A stretch of 64,000 nt of DNA from Tepidibacillus_B infernus (GCF_048898065.1 NZ_JBLWFI010000001.1:2100155-2164154), one strand, 5' to 3'. Positions 51,074 to 60,577 are shown, numbered from the stretch's first letter. A program made the numbers and translations. Notes: generated by a model not told the origin, from the sequence alone.

Positions 51074-51102
51074 ACCACCAACTGATTTTTTCAGTCAATG
51101 GT
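51074..51102 (-). terminator. Repeated hairpin terminator, third close copy
   Basis: ACCACCAACTGA at 51074-51085 and TCAGTCAATGGT at 51091-51102 form the stem, with T-rich sequence after it on the minus strand. It is the third close copy of the hairpin at 31049 and 37576. No intact gene ends next to it; the nearest minus-strand stop upstream is at 51451. It may have served the lost gene described at 51147-51328. Confidence 0.78.
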
Positions 51103-51146
51103 CTTATTGTAAATTCAAATTAAACTTAATAGTTAATTATCTCTGA

Positions 51147-51328
51147 TCACCTTGATAAAGCTCCAATAATTAAATTCATACTTTTCTCTGGTATTCCAAA
51201 CTTCATCTTTTTGCTCCTAAGTCACGATATACCTGTGTTATAGCTGCGTAAAAACTATCCTTAATCTTCATTACTGCAAATTGAAAACACTCTTTTCCTT
51301 TAAGTTCATTATTATCATGCTCCCACAT
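51147..51328 (-). pseudogene. Small remnant, possibly of a HEPN/nucleotidyltransferase pair
   Basis: Two short overlapping frames occur. The first, 51203-51328, encodes 41 residues ending SFYAAITQVYRDLGAKR. The second, 51147-51206, starts with an ATG overlapping that stop and reads MKFGIPEKSMNLIIGALSR before a stop. The second looks like the opening of MNT-type minimal nucleotidyltransferases, and the overlapping order is as in HEPN/MNT pairs. It would lack the GSRxxG active site, so at most it is a relic. The remaining sequence from 50930 to 51450 holds the cre site and a terminator; I see nothing else. Confidence 0.3.
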
Positions 51329-51450
51329 TTAATTTATTTATCAAATTTTATCACATTATCAATAAAGGTTAATGGTTAGTAATAATCGCCTTATAGCGGC
51401 AGCTTGAGCCCGTTTAAATAATGCAGTTGGATCAAAGCTTTAGTAAAGTC

Positions 51451-52821
51451 TTAAGCATCTAGATCTTTAGTAATAGAGGTATCTTTTCGCAATAATCGTA
51501 ATACTACCATATAAAGAATACCTACCCCCATCCAAACAAAACCTAATTTTTTGGACATAGGATCAAGATTTACCCAAACATATCCAATCACTAGAAATCC
51601 GATAGCTGGGAATATTAAATGATTCCAATATTGTTTTGTTTTTTTCCTGATAAAAAAGTAATTGACTACTGAAACATGCAAGAATAAGAAAGCTGTCAAA
51701 GCACCAAAATTGACTAATGAAGCTAAGCTATCAATTTTTGAAGCAAAGATTAGACTAACCACTAATGAGATAATCGCTACGACAAGTGTGCTCGCATATG
51801 GTGTCTTGAATTTGTGATGAACTTTAGATAAGAATTTAGGCAATTTCTCATCACGCGCCATACTAAATAGAACTCGAGAAATAGCAGCTTGGGCCACTAA
51901 TGCATCTGCAATTCCCCATGCAAGAGCTGTTGCGATGATCGTTGTCCATTTTAACGGAGTTCCGCCTGCAACTTCTGCGATTTGATAAAATGCCACATCT
52001 AGATTGTCAAAAGTCGTATAATCTGGCCATATCAGAGCAGCTACCCATGTTTGAATAATAAACATAGCACCTATCACAAATAAAGATACAATTGTAGCGT
52101 TTCCTACTGTTTTTCTTCCACCTTTGGTTTCTTCTGATAATGTTGAAATGGCGTCAAAACCAAGGAAACTTAATACAGCAATAGAAACTGCACTCATGAC
52201 AAGACCCAGGCTGAAATTGCTAGGATCATAGATTGGTTTTATGGAAAACTCCGCACCATTCACTCCTTTAGCAATAGCCACTAAACCAACAACAACAAAA
52301 ACGGCTAAAATGATCAATTCTAACACCACAATGACCTTGTTTGCCTTTGCAGTGATTTCAATTCCTAAAATATTGATAATCGTATTAGTACCGATGAAAA
52401 TGATTAACCATACAGCGATAGGAATACCTGGGATCATGTCCTGTAGAGCAGCTGCACTAACGAGATAAAGAAGCGCCGGTACTAAAATATAGTCTAAAAG
52501 AATCACCCATCCAGCAAAGAAACCAACATGCTCATTGATCCCTCTTTGTGCATAGGAATAGACGGAACCTGCGATTGGAAAGGCTTCTGACATTCTTGCG
52601 TAACTTAAGGCAGTAAAAACCATACCTACCATTCCTATAAGATAGGCTAATGCTACCATTCCCTTTGAAGTATCTGCAACATAGCCATAAATACCAAATG
52701 GAGCGATTGGCACCATAAAGACCATACCATAGATTAATAAGTCCCAGAATGTAAGAGATCGTTTTAGCTCTTGTTTATAACCAAATGATTCAATCGATTG
52801 TTTTTTCTCTTCCCCTGCCAT
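51451..52821 (-). CDS. APC-family amino acid permease
   Basis: A 456-residue carrier with twelve hydrophobic helices. It has the APC opening LIYGMVFMVPIAPFGIYG with a broken first helix, AFPIAGSVYSYAQRGINEHVG near residue 80, and FLGFDAISTLSEETKGGR near residue 220. It is likely to take up an amino acid or amine by proton coupling. The acetamidase/formamidase-like gene ends 17 bases upstream and is probably co-transcribed, so an amide or an amine released from it is a possible cargo. The substrate is not predictable. Confidence 0.88.
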   Translation of the reverse strand: MAGEEKKQSIESFGYKQELKRSLTFWDLLIYGMVFMVPIAPFGIYGYVADTSKGMVALAYLIGMVGMVFTALSYARMSEAFPIAGSVYSYAQRGINEHVGFFAGWVILLDYILVPALLYLVSAAALQDMIPGIPIAVWLIIFIGTNTIINILGIEITAKANKVIVVLELIILAVFVVVGLVAIAKGVNGAEFSIKPIYDPSNFSLGLVMSAVSIAVLSFLGFDAISTLSEETKGGRKTVGNATIVSLFVIGAMFIIQTWVAALIWPDYTTFDNLDVAFYQIAEVAGGTPLKWTTIIATALAWGIADALVAQAAISRVLFSMARDEKLPKFLSKVHHKFKTPYASTLVVAIISLVVSLIFASKIDSLASLVNFGALTAFLFLHVSVVNYFFIRKKTKQYWNHLIFPAIGFLVIGYVWVNLDPMSKKLGFVWMGVGILYMVVLRLLRKDTSITKDLDA

Positions 52822-52837
52822 AGACTTTCCCCCTTAT

Positions 52838-53743
52838 TTAAAATAACGTTACTTTTTTCGCTTGCAGTACCCATTTAGGAACAACAAAGCGAGCTGTCAT
52901 CAATGGATCTACGACTTGACAGATTTGTGTCTGTCCTACTGCACTTAAGAGCATCGTTAAATCTTCAACAGAAAGTCCAAACTTAGGTTGTAATCGATTT
53001 GCCATTTCTTTGACTGAACCCTTGACAGCCTCATCTAATGTTTCTTTGGAAACGATAGAAGTGACGACGTCATCATTTTCTAAAAACGGATAGGCAATAC
53101 TTTGACCTTTAATGACATCTAATGTAACAGTCACTTTCCCTGGTATCTCTACACCAGAAACCCCGATCTCCCCATCGCCCATCGCAGCATGTAAATCACC
53201 TAAAGCAAATAATGCGCCTTCGACAAAAACAGGAAAATAGAGAGTAGCTCCTTTGGTGATCATCTTGTTATCCATATTCCCACCGTGAGGTCCAGGTGCT
53301 CCACATGGAATATCCCCTTCTTCAGGGGCAACCCCTATCACACCGATCATTGGGTTTAAAGGAATCTGTAGATCTTCATCGAAAACTGCTTTTCCGTTTT
53401 GAATAGAAATCATTTTTGTGGTAAAAGTGTTGATTTCGTCTCCCATTACACCTAAACCAGGGCCTGTTGCCATCACTCCTTGGTCGGCAAGCTCAATTTC
53501 ATCGATGGTGACTTTTAGAATATCTCCCGGTTGTGCTTCCTTTACAAAAACTGGACCTGTAGCTGGGTTGATCTGTTGCCAATCAATTGAGTTGAATGGA
53601 GTGTCGGATGAAGTGATCTGGTTTGTAAAACAATCATAAGTCTCTAATACAACCTGAGTTCCTGCCTCTACTTCTAGCATCGGTTGATGTTTGGCACTAA
53701 ATGAGTAAATGGAAGCAGTTGAACAACTTAACGATTTCTTCAT
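52838..53743 (-). CDS. Acetamidase/formamidase-family protein
   Basis: The 301-residue protein belongs to the FmdA/AmdA family. It has INPATGPVFVKEAQPGDIL near residue 60, CGAPGPHGGNMDNK near 147 with metal-type histidine, and LGDLHAAMGDGEIGVSGVEI near 180, which is the family's most conserved block. Known members hydrolyse short amides to ammonia and a carboxylate in the cytoplasm. The real substrate is open. It lies between an SSS-type transporter and an APC permease. Confidence 0.85.
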   Translation of the reverse strand: MKKSLSCSTASIYSFSAKHQPMLEVEAGTQVVLETYDCFTNQITSSDTPFNSIDWQQINPATGPVFVKEAQPGDILKVTIDEIELADQGVMATGPGLGVMGDEINTFTTKMISIQNGKAVFDEDLQIPLNPMIGVIGVAPEEGDIPCGAPGPHGGNMDNKMITKGATLYFPVFVEGALFALGDLHAAMGDGEIGVSGVEIPGKVTVTLDVIKGQSIAYPFLENDDVVTSIVSKETLDEAVKGSVKEMANRLQPKFGLSVEDLTMLLSAVGQTQICQVVDPLMTARFVVPKWVLQAKKVTLF

Positions 53744-53785
53744 TTTATCCCTCCTCGTTTTTTTCTAAGTATACTTAGATAAGCC

Positions 53786-55039
53786 CTACTCTTTTTGTGA
53801 TTTTTTTGCTAAACTTTGTTCATTTTTTACTATTTTTATAATTTTCAAAAAATATAGAGTAAATAAAACGACGAAAAGGGATATACCGATCACCATATTC
53901 CAAACAATCATAAAATGTATGGTATCTATTTCTTCTTGTTTAAATAATAGGGAAAAAAGAAACATGAAAAAGCCTATTCCTAAAGAAAAGAAATAACCCT
54001 CTTGAATAATATCCCTAGAATGTTTAGAATATCTACCTCGAATAACCAAGAATAGACTAGTAAATGCTTGTAACCTTGTCATCCAAGTCATCATTAATAC
54101 GGAAAAAACTGAAAGCATGAATAACAATAAGATCAAATGGTGTTTTTTCGCAACTAAATAAGCAGGTAATGAAAAGATATTAATTGCAAAACCTTCAGTT
54201 GCAGTAAATAAGTTTAAAGTAACAAATGCCATAGATAATGAAAACCATGAAAATGCTGCTAAATTAAAACTTGAAGAGATTTTAGCAGGTTTGATGGAAA
54301 AAAACCTTTGCCACAAAGAAATATCTGTGATCCAACTAAAAAAAGTGATGATTAGAATGATTGAAAAAACAGTGCTATCCTCCCACTTTAACGGAGCCAA
54401 TAAATGAGGTATATGTTGTAACTCTTGAAAAGTTGTATCGATCCCTTTTCTTAAAAAGATGGAAATAGGTAAAAACATGGCGACAAACAAAACAAACGTC
54501 ATTTGTAAAATGGACATTTTTCTTATAGCGTCAAATCCCCCTAAACCTGCTAATACGCTTGCGGCTAAGAAAAAAATGGCCACTGTGAGCCCATAAGGAA
54601 CGGAAAATAGCTTCTCCATGATTGATCCTATCCATATTCCTTGAAGCAAGAAAAATTGAATACTTCCAATCAACAGGAATCCCAGAATGAACAAGGTTCC
54701 TTTGGAAGATAATCTTTTCGTTAATAGATCTATCAATGTTTCACTATGATCCATGTCAGTTCTTATTTTGCGAGCCAATCTTCCTATCCATCCGATCCCA
54801 AGCGCACTTAAGATCGCATATAAAAAACTTGCCCATATCCCATATTGCTTCATTAACCAAAGGCTTATGATCATCATTTGTCCATTTAAGAGATGGGAAA
54901 GGAGGATTAACGCCCCAATACTCATTCCAAACGTACTGGTTCCAAATATATAGTTTCGAATAGTTAAATGGGTTCCAATATGTTGGAACACCCAAAAAAT
55001 CAAATAGATTAAGATTAGATTTAAAAAAGACCAATCCAA
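53786..55039 (-). CDS. Sodium:solute symporter-like membrane transporter
   Basis: The 417-residue protein has about twelve hydrophobic helices. The layout resembles the SSS family, with a long cytoplasmic loop after the third helix (RKIRTDMDHSETLIDLL), then ASVLAGLGGFDAIRKMSIL near residue 165, where SSS proteins have a GGxxA segment leading into a helix, and ITFFSWITDISLWQRFFS near 235. The family call is moderate. Directly upstream is a YesMN-like two-component system, a common arrangement in which the system controls the transporter gene. Confidence 0.65.
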   Translation of the reverse strand: MDWSFLNLILIYLIFWVFQHIGTHLTIRNYIFGTSTFGMSIGALILLSHLLNGQMMIISLWLMKQYGIWASFLYAILSALGIGWIGRLARKIRTDMDHSETLIDLLTKRLSSKGTLFILGFLLIGSIQFFLLQGIWIGSIMEKLFSVPYGLTVAIFFLAASVLAGLGGFDAIRKMSILQMTFVLFVAMFLPISIFLRKGIDTTFQELQHIPHLLAPLKWEDSTVFSIILIITFFSWITDISLWQRFFSIKPAKISSSFNLAAFSWFSLSMAFVTLNLFTATEGFAINIFSLPAYLVAKKHHLILLLFMLSVFSVLMMTWMTRLQAFTSLFLVIRGRYSKHSRDIIQEGYFFSLGIGFFMFLFSLLFKQEEIDTIHFMIVWNMVIGISLFVVLFTLYFLKIIKIVKNEQSLAKKSQKE

Positions 55040-55059
55040 AATCGTCCCTTCACCCCTTC

Positions 55060-55760
55060 TTATTTATATGATTTACGATATTGACTAGGTGTTCGATTTG
55101 TCCATTTTCGAAACATATGATTGAAATGATGTTGGGAAGAAAAGCCAACTTCATCAGCGATCCAAGCTATCGGTTTATCCGGATATTGAATGAGGATTTG
55201 TTTAGCTTTTTCAATACGATAATGGTTTAGATAATCTATATAATTCATTTCTAATTCTTCAGTAAACTTTCTACTTAAGTAAGTGGGATTCACATGAATT
55301 TGATTGGCTAATGATTCAAGTGTAAGCTTTTCTTTATAAGAATGATGAATAATCCAAATTGCTTTCTCTATAATAGGTGAATAGTTTTTTTTTCAGGATG
55401 GTTATGTAGATATTGATCTACTGTTTGGTATAGTTCTTCCTCAATAATCGGTTTTACAATATAATCAAATACGCCTAATCTAAGGGATTCTTTGGCATAA
55501 TCAAACTTTTGATATGCGGATACAATAATCATCCCTATTTCTTTATTTTGGGATCTAAACTCTTTCATTAGTTCAAACCCAGAGTGACCAGGCAAATGAA
55601 TATCAATAAAGCTTAATTGAATATCTGTTTCATTACTTATTTTTAATGCTTGTATAGCATCAATGGCTGTATAGTATTTCCACTGAGGATAACGATGATG
55701 AAGTAGCCATTTTAATTGTTCTAATTCTAAGGGCTCATCATCAACAAGTAAAATGTTCAT
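55060..55760 (-). pseudogene. YesN-like response regulator split by a poly-A frameshift
   Basis: The receiver domain (55368-55760) has the acidic pair in LLVDDEPLELEQL, the phosphorylated Asp in LSFIDIHLPGHSGFE and the Lys in DYIVKPIIEEEL. After HPEKK the sequence hits a run of nine A (55385-55393 on the plus strand as T) and ends seven codons later. With one more A the frame would continue NYSPIIEKAIWIIHHSYK and TLESLANQIHVNPTYLSRK into the AraC-type DNA-binding domain, present intact at 55060-55293 and onward. The full protein would have about 233 residues. Strain variation, phase variation or a sequencing error are all possible. Confidence 0.85.
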
Positions 55761-55761
55761 G

Positions 55762-56514
55762 TTACTTGTCCCCCTTTTTCTTTTCCATAGGCCAAACGCA
55801 TTCTATCCAAGTGTACTCATCCTTACGCATGAGTTCTAATTTCCATTGATCCTGATATAGTAGATTTAAACGATTTTCAATATTTTGTAATCCTATTCCC
55901 AACTTCCTTTTTGTTTGATCCGTTTCTTCCCAATTTGGTCCATTATCCTGTACAATCAAATGATGTTGATTGTTCTTAGTTTGTAAGATCATTTTCAATA
56001 TCATATCCCCATATTTTTTTTCTAACCCATGTTTAAATGCATTTTCTACTAAGGTTTGAATCAGATATGGTGGAATAGAATTGTCTAATAAATCATCATC
56101 TATATCATAATGTATCGAGAGCCTTTTCCCATAACGTAATTGTTGAATCGCTAGATAATGTTTTGTATACTCTAACTCTTTTCTAATCTGTGAAAGGTAC
56201 TGTTTGTTTTGGTATTTATATCGTAAAAATAGAGAAAGATGTTCGATAGCTTTGATAAGTTCTTGTTTTCGATCCAATCTTGCCAAAGATAATAGGGCAT
56301 TAATAGAATTAGACAGAAAATGAGGTTGAATTTGTTGACTTAATTGAATTAACTCACTATATTCTAATTCTTTTTCCAATTGTTCTTGATGATATTTAAT
56401 TTCAGAGTATTCGACTTCCCGTTCAAAGTAAGCGCTAGAAAAAAATAAAATAAAAGTCAAAACGGGTGATAATACACCAATCATTATAATAAAAGTAAAT
56501 ACACTTAAACTCAT
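55762..56514 (-). CDS. YesM/LytS-type sensor histidine kinase
   Basis: The kinase has a short N-terminal membrane segment (MSLSVFTFIIMIGVLSPV), a helix, the phospho-acceptor histidine in QQIQPHFLSNSINALL near residue 92, the N box PPYLIQTLVENAFKHGLE near 173, and the G box LGIGLQNIENRLN. I choose the ATG at 56512-56514, after AAAAGGGAG. A longer frame to 56571 would run through a terminator hairpin. There is no large external sensor domain, so it may sense through the membrane or through the SSS transporter encoded downstream. It overlaps the response-regulator gene closely. Confidence 0.85.
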   Translation of the reverse strand: MSLSVFTFIIMIGVLSPVLTFILFFSSAYFEREVEYSEIKYHQEQLEKELEYSELIQLSQQIQPHFLSNSINALLSLARLDRKQELIKAIEHLSLFLRYKYQNKQYLSQIRKELEYTKHYLAIQQLRYGKRLSIHYDIDDDLLDNSIPPYLIQTLVENAFKHGLEKKYGDMILKMILQTKNNQHHLIVQDNGPNWEETDQTKRKLGIGLQNIENRLNLLYQDQWKLELMRKDEYTWIECVWPMEKKKGDK

Positions 56515-56532
56515 CCCTTTTATCTCCCTTTT

Positions 56533-56558
56533 AAAAAAGCACATCACCATTGATGTGC
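56533..56558 (-). terminator. Terminator of the M14/pcp transcript
   Basis: GCACATCA at 56539-56546 pairs with TGATGTGC at 56551-56558 with a 4-base loop. On the minus strand the stem is followed by six T (56538-56533). It lies between pcp and the histidine kinase and sets the 5' limit of the kinase gene. The 100 bases upstream of it (56559-56678) hold no gene. They contain a sequence, AATTTCGTGATTATAT, also present near 19950. Confidence 0.75.
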
Positions 56559-56678
56559 AATAACATAACAAATCATAACAATCTTGTTAAAAAACGTGCA
56601 ATTTCGTGATTATATCAATAACGTATCATACGCTTCTCATAGATCCGTACGTGAATCCGTCTAACAATATGTGTTTTA

Positions 56679-57296
56679 TCATGCTTCATCATCAGCATCA
56701 AGTGCTTCAATCACTAAGGTTATCGCTTTAATCATAGCTTCCATCGGCCAACTTGGCAGATTTGACTTTTTAATCGCCAACTCATAGGATGCAGGTATAT
56801 GGATAAAACCAGATTTTACATTAAGTTTCTTAGACTCAATTTCATGTAACATTTGGAACATGACATTATTACAGAGATACGTTCCAGCACTATTAGAAAT
56901 TTCAGCAGGAAAATTATGTTTGGTTAATCGGTCTACCATTTTGCGGATCGGAAGCGTGCTAAAATATGCGGCTGGTGCCTCCTCTATAATCGCTTGATCA
57001 ATCAGCACTACTCCTGTATTATCTCTCGGACCATCATTACAGTTGATGGCAACCCGCTCTGGCGTGATTCGATCCCTCCCCCCCGCTAAGCCCAGCGAAA
57101 TAACCACATCAGGTTTTTCTTGATAAAAATAATCTAAAAGCACCTTTGCCGAACGAGAGAATTCCACAGGCAAGATCTTTCCTACTACTTGGTATTGACC
57201 AATCGTTTTGCCATTTAATTGATTGGCAATCACCTGACTGGGGTTAAAAGGAAAGTCTAAAAAAGGCTCAAATCCTGTCAATAGTAATTTTTTCAC
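56679..57296 (-). CDS. pcp: Pyroglutamyl-peptidase I
   Basis: Pcp removes N-terminal pyroglutamate from peptides in the cytoplasm. The protein of 205 residues has GFEPFLDFPFNPSQ at the start, the catalytic glutamate in ITPERVAINCNDGPRDN near residue 80, the nucleophilic cysteine in SNSAGTYLCNNVMF near 142 and the histidine in SGFIHIPASYE near 165. The large M14-family gene ends 15 bases upstream, so the two are co-transcribed. The start follows GGAGGATAA. Confidence 0.93.
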   Translation of the reverse strand: MKKLLLTGFEPFLDFPFNPSQVIANQLNGKTIGQYQVVGKILPVEFSRSAKVLLDYFYQEKPDVVISLGLAGGRDRITPERVAINCNDGPRDNTGVVLIDQAIIEEAPAAYFSTLPIRKMVDRLTKHNFPAEISNSAGTYLCNNVMFQMLHEIESKKLNVKSGFIHIPASYELAIKKSNLPSWPMEAMIKAITLVIEALDADDEA

Positions 57297-57310
57297 GAAT
57301 TATCCTCCTA

Positions 57311-60300
57311 TCATTGAAGTGGTCTTTTTCTAAACCAGCGAATCCAACCATTATTCGATATTTTAGTCACAGACTGAGGTCTGTTTGCAATCCAGCCAAT
57401 AATTGAACGATCAAAAACTTGATGAGCATCCATGCATTCTCTTAATGCTTGATCATACACGGTTTCATCAGCCGCCTCGGAGATGATATCTAATGTAACC
57501 CATTCTGGATGCCTTGCAATCAGACTGGTCGACTTTTGATCTACTTGGGTTGGCCATTCGTAGAAAATTAATTCACTCTCTTTTTCTAAAGGAAAAGTCT
57601 CTGGACACCATTGATGACCATATCGTTGATAAAACAATTGATATTGACGATTTTTCTGTTGTAATGAAGATTGTTCAAATCCTCGGTTAATCTCCTTGAT
57701 TACTTGTTGTAAGATTTGGTAATGTTTCGGGTATTTGTCCTGATCTAGCTTTTTGGTAATACCATAGATTAAGGAAATCGGGATCCAATATGAGACTGGA
57801 AACCTTGGTGGACTATTGTAACCGGCAAATGGCTGAGTCCATTCATGGGAAGGAATACCATGATCATCAATTATTACATCTGGTAACCAACGATAAAAGA
57901 GGGTTGGGACAACCTCAGCTTCTCCAAATAAGGTCTCCTTAAAACGATGGTACGCATATTCTAAGCCTACTGCATTAAAGCGTGCAGCATGATGCTTCCA
58001 TTCTGGGTGTTCTGCCGTCAACCGTTGATGAAGTGCTACTCCATCTGGATTCGCTTGAGGGATGACGACTAAATTTACGCGTTTAAGCCAATCTGGATGC
58101 TGATTTATGATTTCGGTAACCAATTCCTTAATCGCTGGCATACTTGAAACTTCATTTGCATGATGCCCTGTTTCGATTAATATCGTTGGTTTAAACAGAG
58201 ACAGTTTATGAGTAGAACGAAATTGCGAAACCCTATGACTTGTCACTTCAAGCGCTTGGATGGGTCTTCCCTCAAAAGAGTGCTTTACGGTCCACTCAAA
58301 TACATGGACTTGAGACTTATGATGATTGGTATCATTATTGATTTTTATTGGCACTTGATGTTGAATCGGTGTTTGTCTAGGATCCGTTTCTTCTTCAACT
58401 ACTGCAATCAGCTGCTCTGGGTTTTGGTGATCTATCCATAACTTGGTCGTTTTCATCTTTCGTTTTGGCCTTGGTTGGTAACGACGTAGAATAATCTCTG
58501 CTTTTGGCGCTTGATTTTGGTTTAAATGAAGGAACGGTTTTATCGCGCCGGGACTATTCCACTCCTGACCCGTTATCCGTTTCCCTAAGTCTGCGAAGTA
58601 ATCTAGCGTAAAAAAGTAAAGATCCTCATGTAATGCTTCAAGAGCAGAAATTCTCTCTTCCTGGATATTTAAACGTTCTTCTTCCTCACTAAGCCAAACA
58701 TGAACTTCTAAGGAATGGAACAAAGGACTCAAACCTGACTCAATATAGGTATCTTTACTAAGTTGTTCTTGAATTAGTTTTTCAATCTGAGGTAAAACGT
58801 TAAATCGGTATTCTCGCCAAAAGCGTTCCCGGTCAGTCGAGATCTGTTTTGCATTAATCTCTTTTTCATTCAAAATTATTCTAGCATTTCCAGTTGTTGG
58901 ATAGCTATATTGATCATTTAAATAGAGCATTGGTGCAACTGGTACATTTAAACTCCATGTCCCTATACATTGGTAATCATGATAAGCTTCCAGAAAATAG
59001 GTACTTTCTAAATCTTCTTTCATGACCCATTCAATGTGATCAAGTTGGATTCCTAAATGTTTCTCTAACCATTGATCAATGGGATACATTTCTTGAAGCC
59101 AACGAATCTCTAATTCTAATCCATTTTCACGAGTTTCCTTTTGAAAATAAATTTTGAGCCGATCAATTGAATGGTTTACTTGTAATTTTTTTAATTCTTC
59201 ACTGAGTTGTTCTTTGATCCAATGGAATCCCGGTTTATAGGCAGAATAAATATGAACAGTGATTGTATTATTGTTAGTAGTAGAAAACAACTGAGCTAGT
59301 TCTTCAGCTAATTGAGTTTCAAGAGCTTTGCGAATCTGATAAGGTTCTGAAAGAAAAACTTCTAGGTTGATCCTTTCTACAAATTCTTTCTCTTCAACTT
59401 CTCCTATTTGATTAACTGTTGAATGATGAAAGTAGTTCTTTCGCAATTCTACTTTTATCTGCTCCCACCACTGTTTAAAATCATTGAGTTCACCTTGATT
59501 ATGCCACTCCCACTTTTTCCATAATGGAAAATCTATTGGTTTGTGATCTTGATTTAGGAGTTCTTGTTCCCAGCGTCCAAAACTTCCCCCTTCTGCCACT
59601 GGATAAGTTTGATTCAAATATTGAATCATGGCTGTGATACCGTCAGCAGTCCCTTTGAGTTCAATGATCTGAGGCAGTAGCGCTTGATGATCCAATTCAG
59701 AAGTGGTTTGCCTTGGTTGGCTAAGCAATAGCTCTGCACCATTCGGAGTATCTCCCTTTGGCTGGTCTTGTTGAGAACATTCTATGAATTTAAAGATTAG
59801 TTCTTTTTTATTGGTTTTATCTTGAGTTAGATCAAACCCAGTGATTGGAAATTTGATCCCAGTGGCATATAAGCCTAATTTGGCTGCAAGATGAGCACTT
59901 TCTTTAATCATAAAATGATGTGGTTGATTAAGACTAAATTCGAAGCCTATGTTTAGTTGACTATTTAGATCAACACGTCCACCTTGATAAAAACCTATTT
60001 CTGTCCATAATTGGCTTAAACTATCGAGTGGCTTCCATTCTAATTCTTCTCGTTCTTTTTCTTTTGGTAATTGATCAGCGGTTTGGCGATCATTGGTGAT
60101 CTGAATTGGACTTTGGTCTCCATGATCGTTGATGGCAAACACTTGATTTAATCGCCATTCCAGTTTAGTAATCCTTTGTTCTTCGTTACAACTGACGCCT
60201 TCTGGCCAGTAAGCAGCTAACCAGCGTAACATTTTATCAATGCTTGTTTCATTGTTTCCTTCTAAGATTACTGTTCTCTTATCTTCATCCAAAAATAAAC

Positions 60301-60577
60301 TGGCCTCACTATTGACTAAGTCTTGATCTTCTCTACTCCAATCAAAATAGTCTCTTTGACGGATCAAGAAGAGCCAATCCCCTTCCTCTAATTGTTTATC
60401 GATAATAGGGAAGGTTAGTTCACTGGTCTCTAAACCAAGTCGTGCAAGAAAATCAATGATGCCATAAACAACCAGTTGCTGCTCGATCTGAACCGAGACC
60501 GTAAGAGCATCTGTAACTCCATCTTGATTGCGATCAGCCAAAAATCCTTCTGTGGTAAAGATTTTTCGTATATCCAC
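57311..60577 (-). CDS. Very large M14-family zinc carboxypeptidase-like protein
   Basis: The protein has 1088 residues. A metallocarboxypeptidase domain lies from about residue 760, with LIETGHHANEVSSMPA (the HxxE zinc pair near 805) and a later histidine/glutamate region IDDHGIPSHEWTQPF near 905. The first 750 residues are unusual for M14. They open with LADRNQDGVTDAL, a DxNxDGxxD calcium-loop-like motif near residue 15, and contain paired repeated-looking segments, such as ELTFPIIDKQLEEGDWLFLI and TGIKFPITGFDLTQ. No signal peptide is present, so it should act in the cytoplasm. It stands between a peptide ABC transporter and pcp, which points to peptide breakdown. Confidence 0.8.
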   Translation of the reverse strand: MDIRKIFTTEGFLADRNQDGVTDALTVSVQIEQQLVVYGIIDFLARLGLETSELTFPIIDKQLEEGDWLFLIRQRDYFDWSREDQDLVNSEASLFLDEDKRTVILEGNNETSIDKMLRWLAAYWPEGVSCNEEQRITKLEWRLNQVFAINDHGDQSPIQITNDRQTADQLPKEKEREELEWKPLDSLSQLWTEIGFYQGGRVDLNSQLNIGFEFSLNQPHHFMIKESAHLAAKLGLYATGIKFPITGFDLTQDKTNKKELIFKFIECSQQDQPKGDTPNGAELLLSQPRQTTSELDHQALLPQIIELKGTADGITAMIQYLNQTYPVAEGGSFGRWEQELLNQDHKPIDFPLWKKWEWHNQGELNDFKQWWEQIKVELRKNYFHHSTVNQIGEVEEKEFVERINLEVFLSEPYQIRKALETQLAEELAQLFSTTNNNTITVHIYSAYKPGFHWIKEQLSEELKKLQVNHSIDRLKIYFQKETRENGLELEIRWLQEMYPIDQWLEKHLGIQLDHIEWVMKEDLESTYFLEAYHDYQCIGTWSLNVPVAPMLYLNDQYSYPTTGNARIILNEKEINAKQISTDRERFWREYRFNVLPQIEKLIQEQLSKDTYIESGLSPLFHSLEVHVWLSEEEERLNIQEERISALEALHEDLYFFTLDYFADLGKRITGQEWNSPGAIKPFLHLNQNQAPKAEIILRRYQPRPKRKMKTTKLWIDHQNPEQLIAVVEEETDPRQTPIQHQVPIKINNDTNHHKSQVHVFEWTVKHSFEGRPIQALEVTSHRVSQFRSTHKLSLFKPTILIETGHHANEVSSMPAIKELVTEIINQHPDWLKRVNLVVIPQANPDGVALHQRLTAEHPEWKHHAARFNAVGLEYAYHRFKETLFGEAEVVPTLFYRWLPDVIIDDHGIPSHEWTQPFAGYNSPPRFPVSYWIPISLIYGITKKLDQDKYPKHYQILQQVIKEINRGFEQSSLQQKNRQYQLFYQRYGHQWCPETFPLEKESELIFYEWPTQVDQKSTSLIARHPEWVTLDIISEAADETVYDQALRECMDAHQVFDRSIIGWIANRPQSVTKISNNGWIRWFRKRPLQ

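Noticed and set aside
54756..55034. A second minus-strand frame of 92 codons inside the SSS-like gene
   Set aside because: It is an out-of-frame shadow of the transporter with no ribosome site.
56515..56571. Extended N-terminus of the histidine kinase (MLCYCTS...)
   Set aside because: The sequence forms the terminator hairpin of the upstream transcript. The ATG at 56514 has its own ribosome site.
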